64,000 bases of DNA, from the NCBI RefSeq assembly GCF_022763245.1, contig NZ_JALEGV010000037.1:102971-166970 (forward strand), in the 5' to 3' direction. Both the position numbers and the translations under genes were made by a program. Origin of the DNA: Oricola sp. (GTDB lineage Bacteria; Pseudomonadota; Alphaproteobacteria; Rhizobiales; Rhizobiaceae). The notes under the pieces were generated by a model. The model was not told the DNA's origin. It did not search any database and saw only the letters and a program-made list of their open reading frames with translations. Of this stretch, positions 45,126 through 54,849 are shown piece after piece. How positions within the stretch are numbered: the stretch's first letter is position 1; every line of letters starts with the position of its first letter.

Positions 45126-46016
45126 TCAGAAAACGAGTGACCGGTAGGCGCACACGCCTGCCATCATGCCGGCCGACGAGGCCAGCAGGGCGCTGTGCAT
45201 CTGCGTGGCCGCGTCGCCGGCCGCGAAGACCCCGGCGACGGTGGTCTGCTGCTGGGCGTCGACCTCGATGACCGGCCCCTGCAACCCGTCGAGCAGGTCG
45301 CAGCCGAGCCGCTCGGCGATCGGGCTTGTCAGTTCCAGCCTGGGTCCGGTGAAGAGGGCGGCGAGTTCGACCGTTCGACCGTCGGCGAGGCGCACCGCTT
45401 CCAGCATCGGCGCCGTCCCGAGAAGCGCGACGACGGGGCTTCGCTCCACCGTGACGCCGCGGGCTGCGAACCGCGCCAGTTCCTCCGGCGTCGGCTCGAA
45501 TTCGCCTTGCGTGAAATAGGTTGTCGGCCCCCAGTCCGGAATGAGTTCGCCCTGATGCGACGACATCGGCCCGGTGGCGAGCACGCCGAGCGGACGGTCG
45601 CGATATTCGTAGCCGTGGCAGAAGGGACAATGCAGGACGCTGCGGCCCCATCGCTCAGCCAGACCGTCGATCTCGGGCAGGATGTCGGTGACGCCGGTGG
45701 CAAGCACCAGCCGGCGCGCGCGCTCCTCGCGGCCGTCCGCCATGGCGATCGCGAAGCCGTCGGCGATGGACCGTGCATCGAGGGCCTCGCCATCGAGAAA
45801 GGCGACATTGTCGTAGGCCGCAAGCTCGGCCCGGCCGGTCGCGCGGATCGTCGCGGGCGCCTTGCCGTCCTGGCCGAGGAACCCGTGCGAGGCCTCGGTG
45901 AAGCGATTGCGCGGCTTGCCGGCGTCAATCAAAAGCACCCGGCGGCGGGACCGCGCCAGATACATGGTGGCCGAAAGGCCGGCGAAACTGCCGCCGATGA
46001 CGATGGCGTCGAACAT
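45126..46016 (-). CDS. NAD(P)/FAD-dependent oxidoreductase (thioredoxin-reductase-like)
   Basis: This 296-residue flavoprotein has two Rossmann sites: GGSFAGLSA near residue 8 for FAD and ATGVTD / LGVLATG for the nucleotide part. The redox pair is CPFCHG (HCPFCHGYEYRD, about residue 134), and the C-terminal GVFAAGDAA is the second FAD signature. It is of the thioredoxin-reductase-like type often paired with a YwnA-type Rrf2 regulator, as here at 46146, and may reduce a small disulfide or act as an oxidant-responsive enzyme. The exact partner is unknown. Start: AAGGAGACATCC before the ATG. Confidence 0.87.
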   Translation of the reverse strand: MFDAIVIGGSFAGLSATMYLARSRRRVLLIDAGKPRNRFTEASHGFLGQDGKAPATIRATGRAELAAYDNVAFLDGEALDARSIADGFAIAMADGREERARRLVLATGVTDILPEIDGLAERWGRSVLHCPFCHGYEYRDRPLGVLATGPMSSHQGELIPDWGPTTYFTQGEFEPTPEELARFAARGVTVERSPVVALLGTAPMLEAVRLADGRTVELAALFTGPRLELTSPIAERLGCDLLDGLQGPVIEVDAQQQTTVAGVFAAGDAATQMHSALLASSAGMMAGVCAYRSLVF

Positions 46017-46081
46017 GGATGTCTCCTTGGAAAATATCAGGAAACTTTTATTGTTTCATGAGGCGGAGAGTCAATATACGA

Positions 46082-46094
46082 AACTTGAAAAGTT
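46082..46094. promoter_or_regulatory. Candidate Rrf2 operator in the divergent promoter
   Basis: AACTT and AAGTT form a 5-bp inverted repeat around GAA. The string GAAACTT also occurs about 40 bases to the left, near 46041. The AT-rich 129-base gap between the flavoprotein and Rrf2 genes would hold both promoters. Confidence 0.35.
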
Positions 46095-46145
46095 GCATGA
46101 GATGAGCGAAGCGCCTACAGTCACCGGCCTGATAAGGAGAATTGC

Positions 46146-46604
46146 GTGAGACGAGACAGCCGCCTGTCGCGCATGCTGCATGTGCTGATCCACATGGCCG
46201 AACATGACGAACCGCTGACGTCGGAGGCGGTCGCCTCCTTCCTGTCGACCAATCCCGTGGTGGCGCGACGCTCCATGGCGGGCTTGCGCGACGCCGGCTT
46301 CCTGACCTCGAAAAAGGGGCATGGCGGCGGCTGGGCGCTGGCCGTGCCGCTGGAGAAGATCACGCTGCTCGACGTCTACAACGCGCTCGGCGACCCGGCG
46401 GTCTTCGCCTTCGGTCCGACCGACGACCAGCCGGACTGCCTCGTCGAACAGGCGATCAACGAGCGGCTCGCCGCGACGCTGGAGGAGGCGAGGGCGCTGC
46501 TCTTGGGGCGGTTCGCGACGATCACGCTCGCCGACATCAACGCCGACTTCGAGGAGAAGCTGAAAGCCTCGCCCTGGACGGGCAAACCCGAGTTCTGCGG
46601 ATGA
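46146..46604 (+). CDS. Rrf2-family transcriptional regulator (YwnA-like)
   Basis: This 152-residue winged-helix protein has the Rrf2 pattern: SRMLHVLIHMAEHDEPLTSEAVA, NPVVARRSMAGLRDAGFL and KGHGGGWALAVPLEKITLLDVY (motifs split). It lacks the three clustered cysteines that bind an iron-sulfur centre in IscR or NsrR (only one Cys in PDCL and one at the end), so it is of the YwnA type that senses disulfide or electrophile stress through another mechanism. The GTG start is preceded by AAGGAG. It is divergent from the flavin disulfide reductase, its likely target. Confidence 0.88.
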   Translation: MRRDSRLSRMLHVLIHMAEHDEPLTSEAVASFLSTNPVVARRSMAGLRDAGFLTSKKGHGGGWALAVPLEKITLLDVYNALGDPAVFAFGPTDDQPDCLVEQAINERLAATLEEARALLLGRFATITLADINADFEEKLKASPWTGKPEFCG

Positions 46605-46639
46605 GTTCGGCACACTCGTCTGCAATTCTTCGCATCGCG

Positions 46640-46655
46640 CTAACCGCCCGTTAAC
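46640..46655. promoter_or_regulatory. CtrA-like box upstream of ccrM
   Basis: CTAA-CCGCCCG-TTAAC matches the CtrA site TTAA-N7-TTAAC with one mismatch in the first half. It lies 52 bases before the ccrM ATG. CtrA is known to switch on ccrM late in the cell cycle in Caulobacter and in rhizobia. Confidence 0.55.
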
Positions 46656-46694
46656 CGCGCTGGGTAACCATGTGCCCGGTTCTGTTCTGCGTAA

Positions 46695-48337
<1,643 letters not shown>

Positions 48338-48392
48338 GTCGTTTGTCCCTTTCTCTGGCATGACGCGAATCATGGGTCGGCCTTGCATATTA

Positions 48393-48409
48393 TGTCAACT
48401 CAGTTGACA
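48393..48409. promoter_or_regulatory. MarR-type palindromic operator
   Basis: TGTCAAC at 48393-48399 and GTTGACA at 48403-48409 are perfect 7-bp inverted repeats around TCA, 56 bases upstream of the marR start. TTGACA within it may double as a -35 element. Position and symmetry fit autoregulation by the neighbouring MarR protein. Confidence 0.6.
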
Positions 48410-48478
48410 ATATTGGCGAGGGCATTATCTGTTGGTTGCCGCCATCGATGGCTGGCATGCCGACGAAAGGGTGATGAC

Positions 48479-48799
48479 ATGAGATGGGATCATCTTGCCG
48501 AACACCAGATCCGAAAAGCGCAGGCCGAAGGGCAACTCGATGATCTGAAAGGCGCTGGCAAGCCGCTCGAATTTCGCGGTGGCAACGGCGTCGAAGCGAT
48601 CGGGTTCGGCATCATGGCCGATGCAGGGGTGTTGCCGCGCGAAATCGAGCTGAAGAAGGCGGTGGACGAGCAGCGCCGTGCACTCTCCGACATGGCCGAG
48701 CCTGAAGACAGAAGGCGCGAGATGAAGAAACTCGCCGATCTGGAGCTCAGGCTCGCAATCGAGCGCGAGGCGCGGCGGAGATACTATTCGGGGGCCTAG
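48479..48799 (+). CDS. DUF1992 (DnaJ homologue subfamily C28-like) protein
   Basis: This 106-residue soluble protein fits DUF1992: an N-terminal HQIRKAQAEGQLDDLKGAGKPL (split at GQLDDLKG), then a helical MADAGVLPREIELKKAVDE and repeated charged helices. The same domain is found in eukaryotic DNAJC28, where the J-domain is fused to it; here no J-domain exists. Function unknown. It starts at ATG 48479, after an AAAGGG site. It is divergent from marR, with the palindrome between. Confidence 0.85.
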   Translation: MRWDHLAEHQIRKAQAEGQLDDLKGAGKPLEFRGGNGVEAIGFGIMADAGVLPREIELKKAVDEQRRALSDMAEPEDRRREMKKLADLELRLAIEREARRRYYSGA

Positions 48800-48808
48800 G
48801 CGGGCCCG

Positions 48809-49345
48809 CTAGCCCTGGCGCTGCCGCGCGGCAAAGCGCGCGAATTCATCCAGTTTGGCGCGCATTTCGGCGCGCATGTCCGCCCTGGCCAGAATGTCCG
48901 TCGCGTTGGCCTGTGTCCGTCCGATCAGATGCGTTTCGAAGTCCGGACCGGGGAACAAGTCGCACGACATGGTCGAAAGCACTTCGCGCAGCTGCGCGCG
49001 CACATGTTCGCCGCGCGTCGAGGCGTGCACCAGCATGACCGGCTTGCCCGGGATTTCGAACCGCGACACCAGCCAGTCGAGCGCATTCTTGAAGGCGCCG
49101 GGGATGCCGTGCGCATATTCCGGGCAGGCGATCAGAATTCCGTCGCACGCCGCGACTGCCTCGGCGAGGCGGAGGACGCTGTCCGGCGTGTCGGCTTCGC
49201 GATCCGGCGAGAAGGGAGGCAGGTCGCCCATCGCGTCGAAGACTTCGACGGCAAACCCTGTCGGCGCTTCCGAGGCGAAGGCCCGCAGAAGGGCGGTGTT
49301 GGTGGAGCTTGCGCGCAAGCTTCCGGACAGGGCGAGGAAGCGCAT
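48809..49345 (-). CDS. NADPH-dependent FMN reductase family protein
   Basis: This 178-residue flavodoxin-like protein has the phosphate loop SGSLRASSTNTALL at residues 7-20 and the flavin-contact CPEYAHGIPGAFKNALDWL (split as PEYAHG and GAFKNALDWL). Family members reduce free FMN, azo dyes or quinones with NADPH. The start is ATG 49345, and the next gene upstream on this strand is the HAD gene, which ends 4 bases before. They probably belong to a mutY-HAD-flavoprotein row. Substrate unknown. Confidence 0.9.
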   Translation of the reverse strand: MRFLALSGSLRASSTNTALLRAFASEAPTGFAVEVFDAMGDLPPFSPDREADTPDSVLRLAEAVAACDGILIACPEYAHGIPGAFKNALDWLVSRFEIPGKPVMLVHASTRGEHVRAQLREVLSTMSCDLFPGPDFETHLIGRTQANATDILARADMRAEMRAKLDEFARFAARQRQG

Positions 49346-49349
49346 GGTC

Positions 49350-49961
49350 TCACGCGACGAATTCGTACGCCTCCAGTGCCGCGCGCAGCTGGTCCGCATC
49401 CTCGAAATGGATCGCGTGCCAGCCGAAATCGCGCGCCGACAGCACGTTCTTCTCCGAGTCGTCGATGAAGAGCGTCGCCTCGGGATCGAGCCCGAAGCTC
49501 TCCGTGTGATGCGCGTAGATCGCCGGATCGGGCTTGATCAGCCTGATGTCGCCGGAGACGGTCACGCCGCGCGTGTCCTTCAGGAACGGATAGATCTCCT
49601 GCGCCTCGCGAAACGTGTCGGAGGCGAAATTGGTGAGCATCGTGACATCGCGGCCGGCATCGAGCTGCTCGCGGAAGATCGCGACGCTGTCCTCATAGGC
49701 GTGGGGCACCATCTCGGTCCAGTTCCGGCGAAAGGCGCGGATGTTGTCGGCCTCGTCGGGGAAACGGGCGATCAACTCGTCCTCGGCCTCGATCCAGGAC
49801 CGGCCGCGGTCCTGCTCGACATTCCAGTCATGCGAACAGACCTCTTCGAGGAACCATGCCCTCCGCCGGTCGTCCGGTATGATGCGGCGGAACGGCAGTT
49901 CCGGGTCGTAATGCAGCGGAACCTTGCCGATGTCGAAGACGATGTGGCGGATCGTGGTCAT
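49350..49961 (-). CDS. HAD-superfamily hydrolase (haloacid-dehalogenase-like)
   Basis: This 203-residue protein has HAD motif I in FDIGKVPLHYDPE, where the second Asp of the phosphatase DxD is replaced by Gly as in HAD-IA dehalogenase-like members. Motif II is MLTNFASDTF, motif III includes IKPDPAIYAHHTE, and motif IV is LFIDDSEKNVLSA. It may be a small phosphatase or dehalogenase; the substrate is unclear. A HAD gene between mutY and a flavoprotein is common in rhizobial chromosomes. It follows mutY by 16 bases. Confidence 0.87.
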   Translation of the reverse strand: MTTIRHIVFDIGKVPLHYDPELPFRRIIPDDRRRAWFLEEVCSHDWNVEQDRGRSWIEAEDELIARFPDEADNIRAFRRNWTEMVPHAYEDSVAIFREQLDAGRDVTMLTNFASDTFREAQEIYPFLKDTRGVTVSGDIRLIKPDPAIYAHHTESFGLDPEATLFIDDSEKNVLSARDFGWHAIHFEDADQLRAALEAYEFVA

Positions 49962-49977
49962 GAGATTGGTCCGGGCT

Positions 49978-51060
49978 TCAGGTGAGGTCGTGTTCCGATT
50001 CGTGCGCGATGGCGAGACCCAACACTTTTTTCATGACGGTTGGTAGGGCCTCGCCGCCCACCGTGTCGGCCGCGCTCCACCATTGATGCGCCGCAGGCAG
50101 CATGTCGCCCTCGGCGCGATAGACGTCGAGACGCAATTCGAAATGGGTGAAGACATGGGTGACGGTGCCGCAGCCGATCCAGTCGGCGCCGGGCAGGGGG
50201 GCTTCCGCTGTGCCGGTCGCGCCGTCCGTGCGCGCCGTCCAGCCGGTGGTCGGCACCTGCGTCATGCCGGCGAGAAGGCCCGTCGTGCCGCGCTTTTCCA
50301 GGAGAAAGGCGCCGTCGCGATTGGTCAGCACATAGGCCGCGCCGCGCCGCACGGGTTTCGCCTTCTTCGGCGGCTTGACCGGAAACCGTTCGGGATCGCC
50401 GCCGTCGAGCGCCCGGCAACCGTCCCTGAGCGGGCAATGCAGGCAGGCGGGGCGCTTCGGCGTGCAGATCGTCGCGCCGAGATCCATCATCGCCTGGGCG
50501 AAATCGCCGGACCGGGCCGGATCGAGCATCGCCGCCGTCAGCCGCCGGATCTCGGGCTTTGCCGCGGGAAGGGGCGTGTCGATTGCGTGGAGCCGCGTGA
50601 CGACCCGTTCCACATTGCCGTCGACGACGGGCACGGCCTCGCCAAAGGCGATCGCGGCGATCGCGGCGCTGGTGTAGTCGCCGATGCCGGGCAGGTCGCG
50701 CAGCGCGGCGGCCGTGTGCGGGAAGCGGCCGCCATGGCCTTCCATCACCGCGTCGGCGCATTTCTTCAGATTGCGGGCGCGCGAATAATAGCCGAGCCCG
50801 GCCCAGGCCTTGAGGACGTCGTCCTCGGAGGCGGCGGCGAGCGCCTCGATCGTCGGCCATGCCGCAATGAATTTGGCGAAATAGTCCTTCACCGCCGCGA
50901 CAGTGGTCTGCTGCAGCATGATCTCCGACAGCCAGACGCGATAGGGATCGGGCCTCTCGCCGCGGGCGATCGCCGCCGGGCCGATGCGCCATGGCAGTTC
51001 GCGGGCATGGCGGTCGTACCAGGCAAGCAGGGCCGACGATGCGGGCGCGGGGGCGCTCAC
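49978..51060 (-). CDS. mutY: A/G-specific adenine glycosylase MutY
   Basis: This 360-residue repair enzyme removes adenine paired with 8-oxoguanine. Catalytic Glu46 (LSEIMLQQT) and Asp147 (VVDGNV) are present, with the helix-hairpin-helix LPGIGDYTSAA, and an iron-sulfur loop of Cys199, Cys206, Cys209 and Cys215. A C-terminal NUDIX-like domain (from about residue 235) recognises 8-oxoguanine. The GTG start overlaps the stop of the glycosyltransferase gene (GTGA). The normal rhizobial next neighbour upstream would be dciA; here two polysaccharide genes lie between. Confidence 0.95.
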   Translation of the reverse strand: MSAPAPASSALLAWYDRHARELPWRIGPAAIARGERPDPYRVWLSEIMLQQTTVAAVKDYFAKFIAAWPTIEALAAASEDDVLKAWAGLGYYSRARNLKKCADAVMEGHGGRFPHTAAALRDLPGIGDYTSAAIAAIAFGEAVPVVDGNVERVVTRLHAIDTPLPAAKPEIRRLTAAMLDPARSGDFAQAMMDLGATICTPKRPACLHCPLRDGCRALDGGDPERFPVKPPKKAKPVRRGAAYVLTNRDGAFLLEKRGTTGLLAGMTQVPTTGWTARTDGATGTAEAPLPGADWIGCGTVTHVFTHFELRLDVYRAEGDMLPAAHQWWSAADTVGGEALPTVMKKVLGLAIAHESEHDLT

Positions 51061-51851
51061 GGTATTATCCCCGCATTGCGCGCGGCCCATTCATACATGG
51101 AGCCCGGCTGCGGCGGCAGGAAGGAGGGCTCCTTGTGGTGGACGTGGAACCCGAAGACATCCGGCCTGAACAGGCTGCGGAAATCGAAGTCGCCATCGTA
51201 GAAGCGCTCGGTGTCACGGCCCGTGAGCGCGTAGAAATTGTCGCGCGGCGCGGCGGCGTCGAAGAAACCGTGCCGGTGCGCCAGTCGGCTGATCCCGTCA
51301 TTGCCGAAAACGGTGACGCCGACGGTGGTCGGTTTCACCGGCTTGCCCCGCAGCCGCAGCCACGCCGGCTTCACCACCCTGCGACGCCAGCCCAGCCAGT
51401 CGGGAAGGGTCCTGTCGCTGGCCAGGAAGCGGTCGAACTCGCCGATGACCGGGTGGTCGGGCGGAAAATACATCGCCGAGACCCCGAGCCGCGTCGCGCT
51501 CTCGCGCGCCAGATAGGCTTTGTCCTGTGGAACCTCGAAGGGGCGCAGGACGAGCACGTCCGTGTCGAGCCAGAAGCCCCTGGCGTGCTTCATCAGGGCG
51601 ATACGGAAGATGTCGCTGAACTGCTGCCGGGCGAGCTGGTCGATACCGTCGGGGTCATCGGGATCGATGCGCCGGAACACGTCCGCCGACAGGATCTCCC
51701 GCGCGTCGCGCGTCTCGGCTCCCGCGGGCAGGTTCTCAACGGGCTCGAAGCTGTAGACGGCGACCCGAAATCCCGCCGCGACCATGGAGTGGACGCAGAT
51801 GTAGTCGATGTCGCGCAGCCGCTCGCCATGCCAGAATGTGCAGATGTCCAT
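51057..51851 (-). CDS. Glycosyltransferase of the DXD sugar-binding type (GT32-like)
   Basis: This 264-residue protein has the DXD motif FWLDTDVLVLRPF (about residue 100) used by galactosyl/mannosyl transferases with nucleotide-sugar and manganese, and SDIFRIALMKHARG just before, typical of capsular and GT32-like enzymes. It probably adds a sugar to a surface polysaccharide. The start is uncertain: I used ATG 51851, at family-like MDICTFWHGERL; upstream in-frame ATGs at 51911 and 51944 have no clear site. It overlaps mutY and is divergent from the O-antigen-ligase-like gene. Confidence 0.78.
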   Translation of the reverse strand: MDICTFWHGERLRDIDYICVHSMVAAGFRVAVYSFEPVENLPAGAETRDAREILSADVFRRIDPDDPDGIDQLARQQFSDIFRIALMKHARGFWLDTDVLVLRPFEVPQDKAYLARESATRLGVSAMYFPPDHPVIGEFDRFLASDRTLPDWLGWRRRVVKPAWLRLRGKPVKPTTVGVTVFGNDGISRLAHRHGFFDAAAPRDNFYALTGRDTERFYDGDFDFRSLFRPDVFGFHVHHKEPSFLPPQPGSMYEWAARNAGIIP

Positions 51852-51981
51852 TGCGCGTTTTCGAGCCCCGGGCGACACGGTCGCCGCCCTTAGCATCGAT
51901 TGGCGCGCCATGGCAAAGGCGTGGGCGGGCTGAAGGGTTGCCACGCTTGGCCGCCATCGGCCCGGATGCTAGACAGGCGCG

Positions 51982-53358
51982 ATGAATTTCGCCTCCAGAT
52001 TGCAGGATTCGGCAAGGCGGCTCGCCGGCGCGAACGGCGGGGGCTCGCTCGTGCTGGTGCTTCTGTGCCTGGTCCTCGTCTCCTGCCTCTGGACCCAGTC
52101 CGACGCGTATCGCTACGCCGCTATCGGTCTGCTGGTGATCGGCGCGACGAACTTCTTCCTGCCGGAAAACGCCCGGTTCCGCACCGGATGGCTCGGTTTC
52201 GCCGTCTACGCCTGGGCGCTTCATGTCGCGCTGCGCTACGGGCATCTCCTGCTCACCAATCCGCAGACGCTCGGCGGGCAGGCCGAGGGGATCTACGTTT
52301 TCGTCGCGCTCTGTCCGGCAGTGGGCTTCGCGATGTTCCTCAATCGGGCGCGCACGCAACTGACCGTCCGGCTGATCTTCGCGGTGAGCCTCGCCTGCGT
52401 GATCGCCGCCCTGGCGGTCGGCTATTCCGACGGCGGCTGGAACCCGGATCGCAACCTCCACACCAACCGGATCCACGCCGCGCTCGCCACGGGCTTCTTG
52501 GTGCTGGCCACGCTCGCCCGGCTGGTCTGGTTGATCGAACAGCCCGGGGAGCGCTCGCGTGCCCGCAACGTCGAGATCGCGCTGCTTGCAGTCCTCCTGG
52601 CGATCTCGACCTTTCTGGTCGTCGCCTGGATTTCCAAGGGGGTCTGGCTGGCGCTCGCGGTCGCCTTGCCGGTCATGGCGGCAGGGATCCTCTGGAACGG
52701 CAAGTCAGCCGCGCGCAAGTCGATTGGCGTGATCGCACTGGCGACAGCCGCGATCGTCCTCGTCAATCTCGATTTCTTCGCGGCTGTCGCGGGATCGACG
52801 GTCGAGGGCGTCCTGCAGGTCGCCCATCGCGTCGTGCAGACCGGCAGCCTTGCAGAAGCGACCCGCAGTCTGGAGACCGAAGGAGCCTTGCCGCCCGCAC
52901 TGGCCCAGCGCCTCGAAATATGGTCGAATGCGCTGGAGATCTGGCGAACAAACCCCTGGTTCGGCGTTGGCGCGACCTGGGAGGATTCATGGTCCACGGC
53001 AAGCTTCACCCACACGGCCTTCAACGACAACATGCATAACGGTTTCCTGGAAACCGGCATGCGTTACGGCGTGGCCGGCCTGCTGTTCTACACGGTGCTC
53101 TATGGCGTGCTTGGCGCGACCGTCGTCGCGGCCTGCCGGCGCGGGCTGATCCACCATGTCGCGGCCAATCTGTGGTTCGTCAGCCTGCTCTATTTCCTTG
53201 TCACGCTTCTCACCAATTCCAACGAGCGATTGCCGCATGGCGAGTCCTTCATGCTGGTCCTGGGCGCGACCGGCTTCTGGATGCAATTCGCCCTGCAGGA
53301 TCAGCGTGCGCGCGATGCGGCCAGTCAGGCCTGTTCACCGGAAGGGGCAGGCCGATGA
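51982..53358 (+). CDS. O-antigen ligase / polymerase family membrane protein
   Basis: This 458-residue membrane protein has about eleven helices and the Wzy_C/WaaL-type periplasmic loop, with WSNALEIWRTNPWFGVGA followed by FNDNMHNGFLETGMRYGVAG. His in HNGFLE is the usual catalytic residue of O-antigen ligases. It attaches or polymerises surface polysaccharide at the outer face of the inner membrane. Its stop overlaps the start of dciA by four bases (ATGA), so it is transcribed with dciA. With the divergent glycosyltransferase it forms a small polysaccharide pair. Confidence 0.83.
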   Translation: MNFASRLQDSARRLAGANGGGSLVLVLLCLVLVSCLWTQSDAYRYAAIGLLVIGATNFFLPENARFRTGWLGFAVYAWALHVALRYGHLLLTNPQTLGGQAEGIYVFVALCPAVGFAMFLNRARTQLTVRLIFAVSLACVIAALAVGYSDGGWNPDRNLHTNRIHAALATGFLVLATLARLVWLIEQPGERSRARNVEIALLAVLLAISTFLVVAWISKGVWLALAVALPVMAAGILWNGKSAARKSIGVIALATAAIVLVNLDFFAAVAGSTVEGVLQVAHRVVQTGSLAEATRSLETEGALPPALAQRLEIWSNALEIWRTNPWFGVGATWEDSWSTASFTHTAFNDNMHNGFLETGMRYGVAGLLFYTVLYGVLGATVVAACRRGLIHHVAANLWFVSLLYFLVTLLTNSNERLPHGESFMLVLGATGFWMQFALQDQRARDAASQACSPEGAGR

Positions 53359-53849
53359 CCCCGCCGCGCCGCCCGCGACAGCCCAAGCAGATCGGCGGTC
53401 TCGTGTCGGACGTGCTCGATCCGGTGCTGGCACGCCGCGCCGGCATGACGAGCGAGCTTCTGGCCGCCTGGCCGCAGATCGTGCCCTCCATGCTCGCCGA
53501 GACGACCCGCCCGCAGAAGATCAACTGGCCGCGCCGCGCGCATGAGGACGATCCGTTCAAGCCGGCCACACTTGTGGTTGCCGCCGAAAGCATGGCCGCG
53601 CTGCACCTGCAGCACCAGTCGGGCGAGATCATCCAGCGGGTCAACGCTTTCTTCGGCTTCCAGGCCGTCGAGAGGCTCCAACTGGTGCAAAAGCCGGTTC
53701 AGCCAGAGCGCAAACCGCCGCGCCGCAAGGCGCCTGTCTCCCCGGCTGACGAGAAGCGCATCACCGCGCTTGCCGAGGGTATCGAGGACGAGGGGCTGCG
53801 CGAAGCTCTGATCCGGCTGGGGCGCAGCGTCAGGCAGGAGCGTCGTTGA
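53355..53849 (+). CDS. DciA family protein (DUF721), DnaB helicase-associated
   Basis: This 164-residue protein has the DUF721 domain found in DciA, the ancestral loader of the replicative helicase in bacteria lacking DnaC. Landmarks are [48 protein letters not shown] and INAFFGF-like [17 protein letters not shown], with a basic, disordered tail ([13 protein letters not shown]). It starts inside the O-antigen-ligase stop (ATGA). In many rhizobia dciA is followed by dsbA and smc; here ycgN follows instead. Confidence 0.86.
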   Translation: MTPPRRPRQPKQIGGLVSDVLDPVLARRAGMTSELLAAWPQIVPSMLAETTRPQKINWPRRAHEDDPFKPATLVVAAESMAALHLQHQSGEIIQRVNAFFGFQAVERLQLVQKPVQPERKPPRRKAPVSPADEKRITALAEGIEDEGLREALIRLGRSVRQERR

Positions 53850-53898
53850 CGCTTGCTGCGCCATTGCCAGCGCCGCGCGATTGTGTTTGGACGCCGAC

Positions 53899-54372
53899 AT
53901 GACCGTTTCCGCGCCCCCGTCCGACATCCGCCACCGCTTCTGGGAGACAGTCCCGCTCGAGGAGATGACGTCTTCCGAATGGGAGGCGCTGTGCGACGGC
54001 TGCGGCAAGTGCTGCATGTCCAAGCTGATCGACGACGACACCGACGAGATCTACTACACCACCGTTGCCTGCCGCCTGTTCGACGCAGGCTTCTGCGGCT
54101 GCACGGACTACGAGAACCGCCAGAAGCTGGTGCCCGACTGCGTGCGCCTGACGCCCGAGAATGTGCGCACGATCCCCTGGCTGCCGCGCACCTGCGCCTA
54201 TCGGCTGATTGCCGAGGGTGGAACCTTGTTCGACTGGCATCCGTTGATCACCGGCAACCCGGAGTCGGTGCATGACGCCTCCATGTCGATGCGCGACCGT
54301 GTCACCGCCTTCGAGCAGGATATGGAGCACGACGGCGAATATCTCGACCATCTGGTCGAGGAGGGCATGTAG
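53899..54372 (+). CDS. YcgN/UPF0260 zinc- or iron-cysteine protein
   Basis: This 157-residue protein has the UPF0260 pattern of cysteines: CDGCGKCC (near residue 34), [20 protein letters not shown] and RTCAYRL. They form the CxxCxxCC-type cluster site also found in the YkgJ family. The role is unknown, though a metal-binding function seems probable. I used ATG 53899; a TTG 18 bases earlier is less likely. It follows dciA by about 50 bases on the same strand. Confidence 0.9.
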   Translation: MTVSAPPSDIRHRFWETVPLEEMTSSEWEALCDGCGKCCMSKLIDDDTDEIYYTTVACRLFDAGFCGCTDYENRQKLVPDCVRLTPENVRTIPWLPRTCAYRLIAEGGTLFDWHPLITGNPESVHDASMSMRDRVTAFEQDMEHDGEYLDHLVEEGM

Positions 54373-54432
54373 GCGGCGACGCATGTGGCCCGGCGCGCTT
54401 GAACGAGGCACCGCACGAACGGAGAAACACCC

Positions 54433-54849
54433 ATGGCCGAGACAGAAACCCGGGCGCTGATCGAGCGCTATCTCGAAGCCTTCAATGCCAACGACTACGA
54501 CACCATGCTGGCCTGCCTGCATGAGGACGTCGCCCATGACATCAACCAGGGCGGCCGCGAGATCGGCAAGGAGAAGTTCCGCTGGTTCAACGCCGAAATG
54601 AACCGTCATTATGACGAGCGTCTTGCCGACATCGTCGTGATGGTGGCCGAGGGCGGCGTGCGGGCGGCTGCCGAGTTCACCGTGCACGGCAAGTATCTGG
54701 CCACCGCCGAGGGGCTGCCGCAGGCGAACGGACAGTCCTACACGCTGCCGGCCGGCATCTTCTTCGAGATCGACGACGGACTGATCAGCCGCGTGACCAC
54801 CTATTACAACCTGAAGGACTGGATCGCGCAGGTGAGCGACGACGGCTGA
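54433..54849 (+). CDS. SnoaL-like / ketosteroid isomerase-related protein
   Basis: This 138-residue protein has an NTF2/SnoaL-like cone fold pattern: LIERYLEAFNANDYDTMLACLHEDVAHDINQGG (split at NANDYD), then a beta sheet ending in the family's GLISRVTTYYNLKDW. Such proteins are isomerases, hydratases or ligand carriers; the substrate is unknown. Its TGA overlaps the ATG of the next GNAT gene by one base, so the two are coupled. The start has GGAG before it. Confidence 0.85.
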   Translation: MAETETRALIERYLEAFNANDYDTMLACLHEDVAHDINQGGREIGKEKFRWFNAEMNRHYDERLADIVVMVAEGGVRAAAEFTVHGKYLATAEGLPQANGQSYTLPAGIFFEIDDGLISRVTTYYNLKDWIAQVSDDG

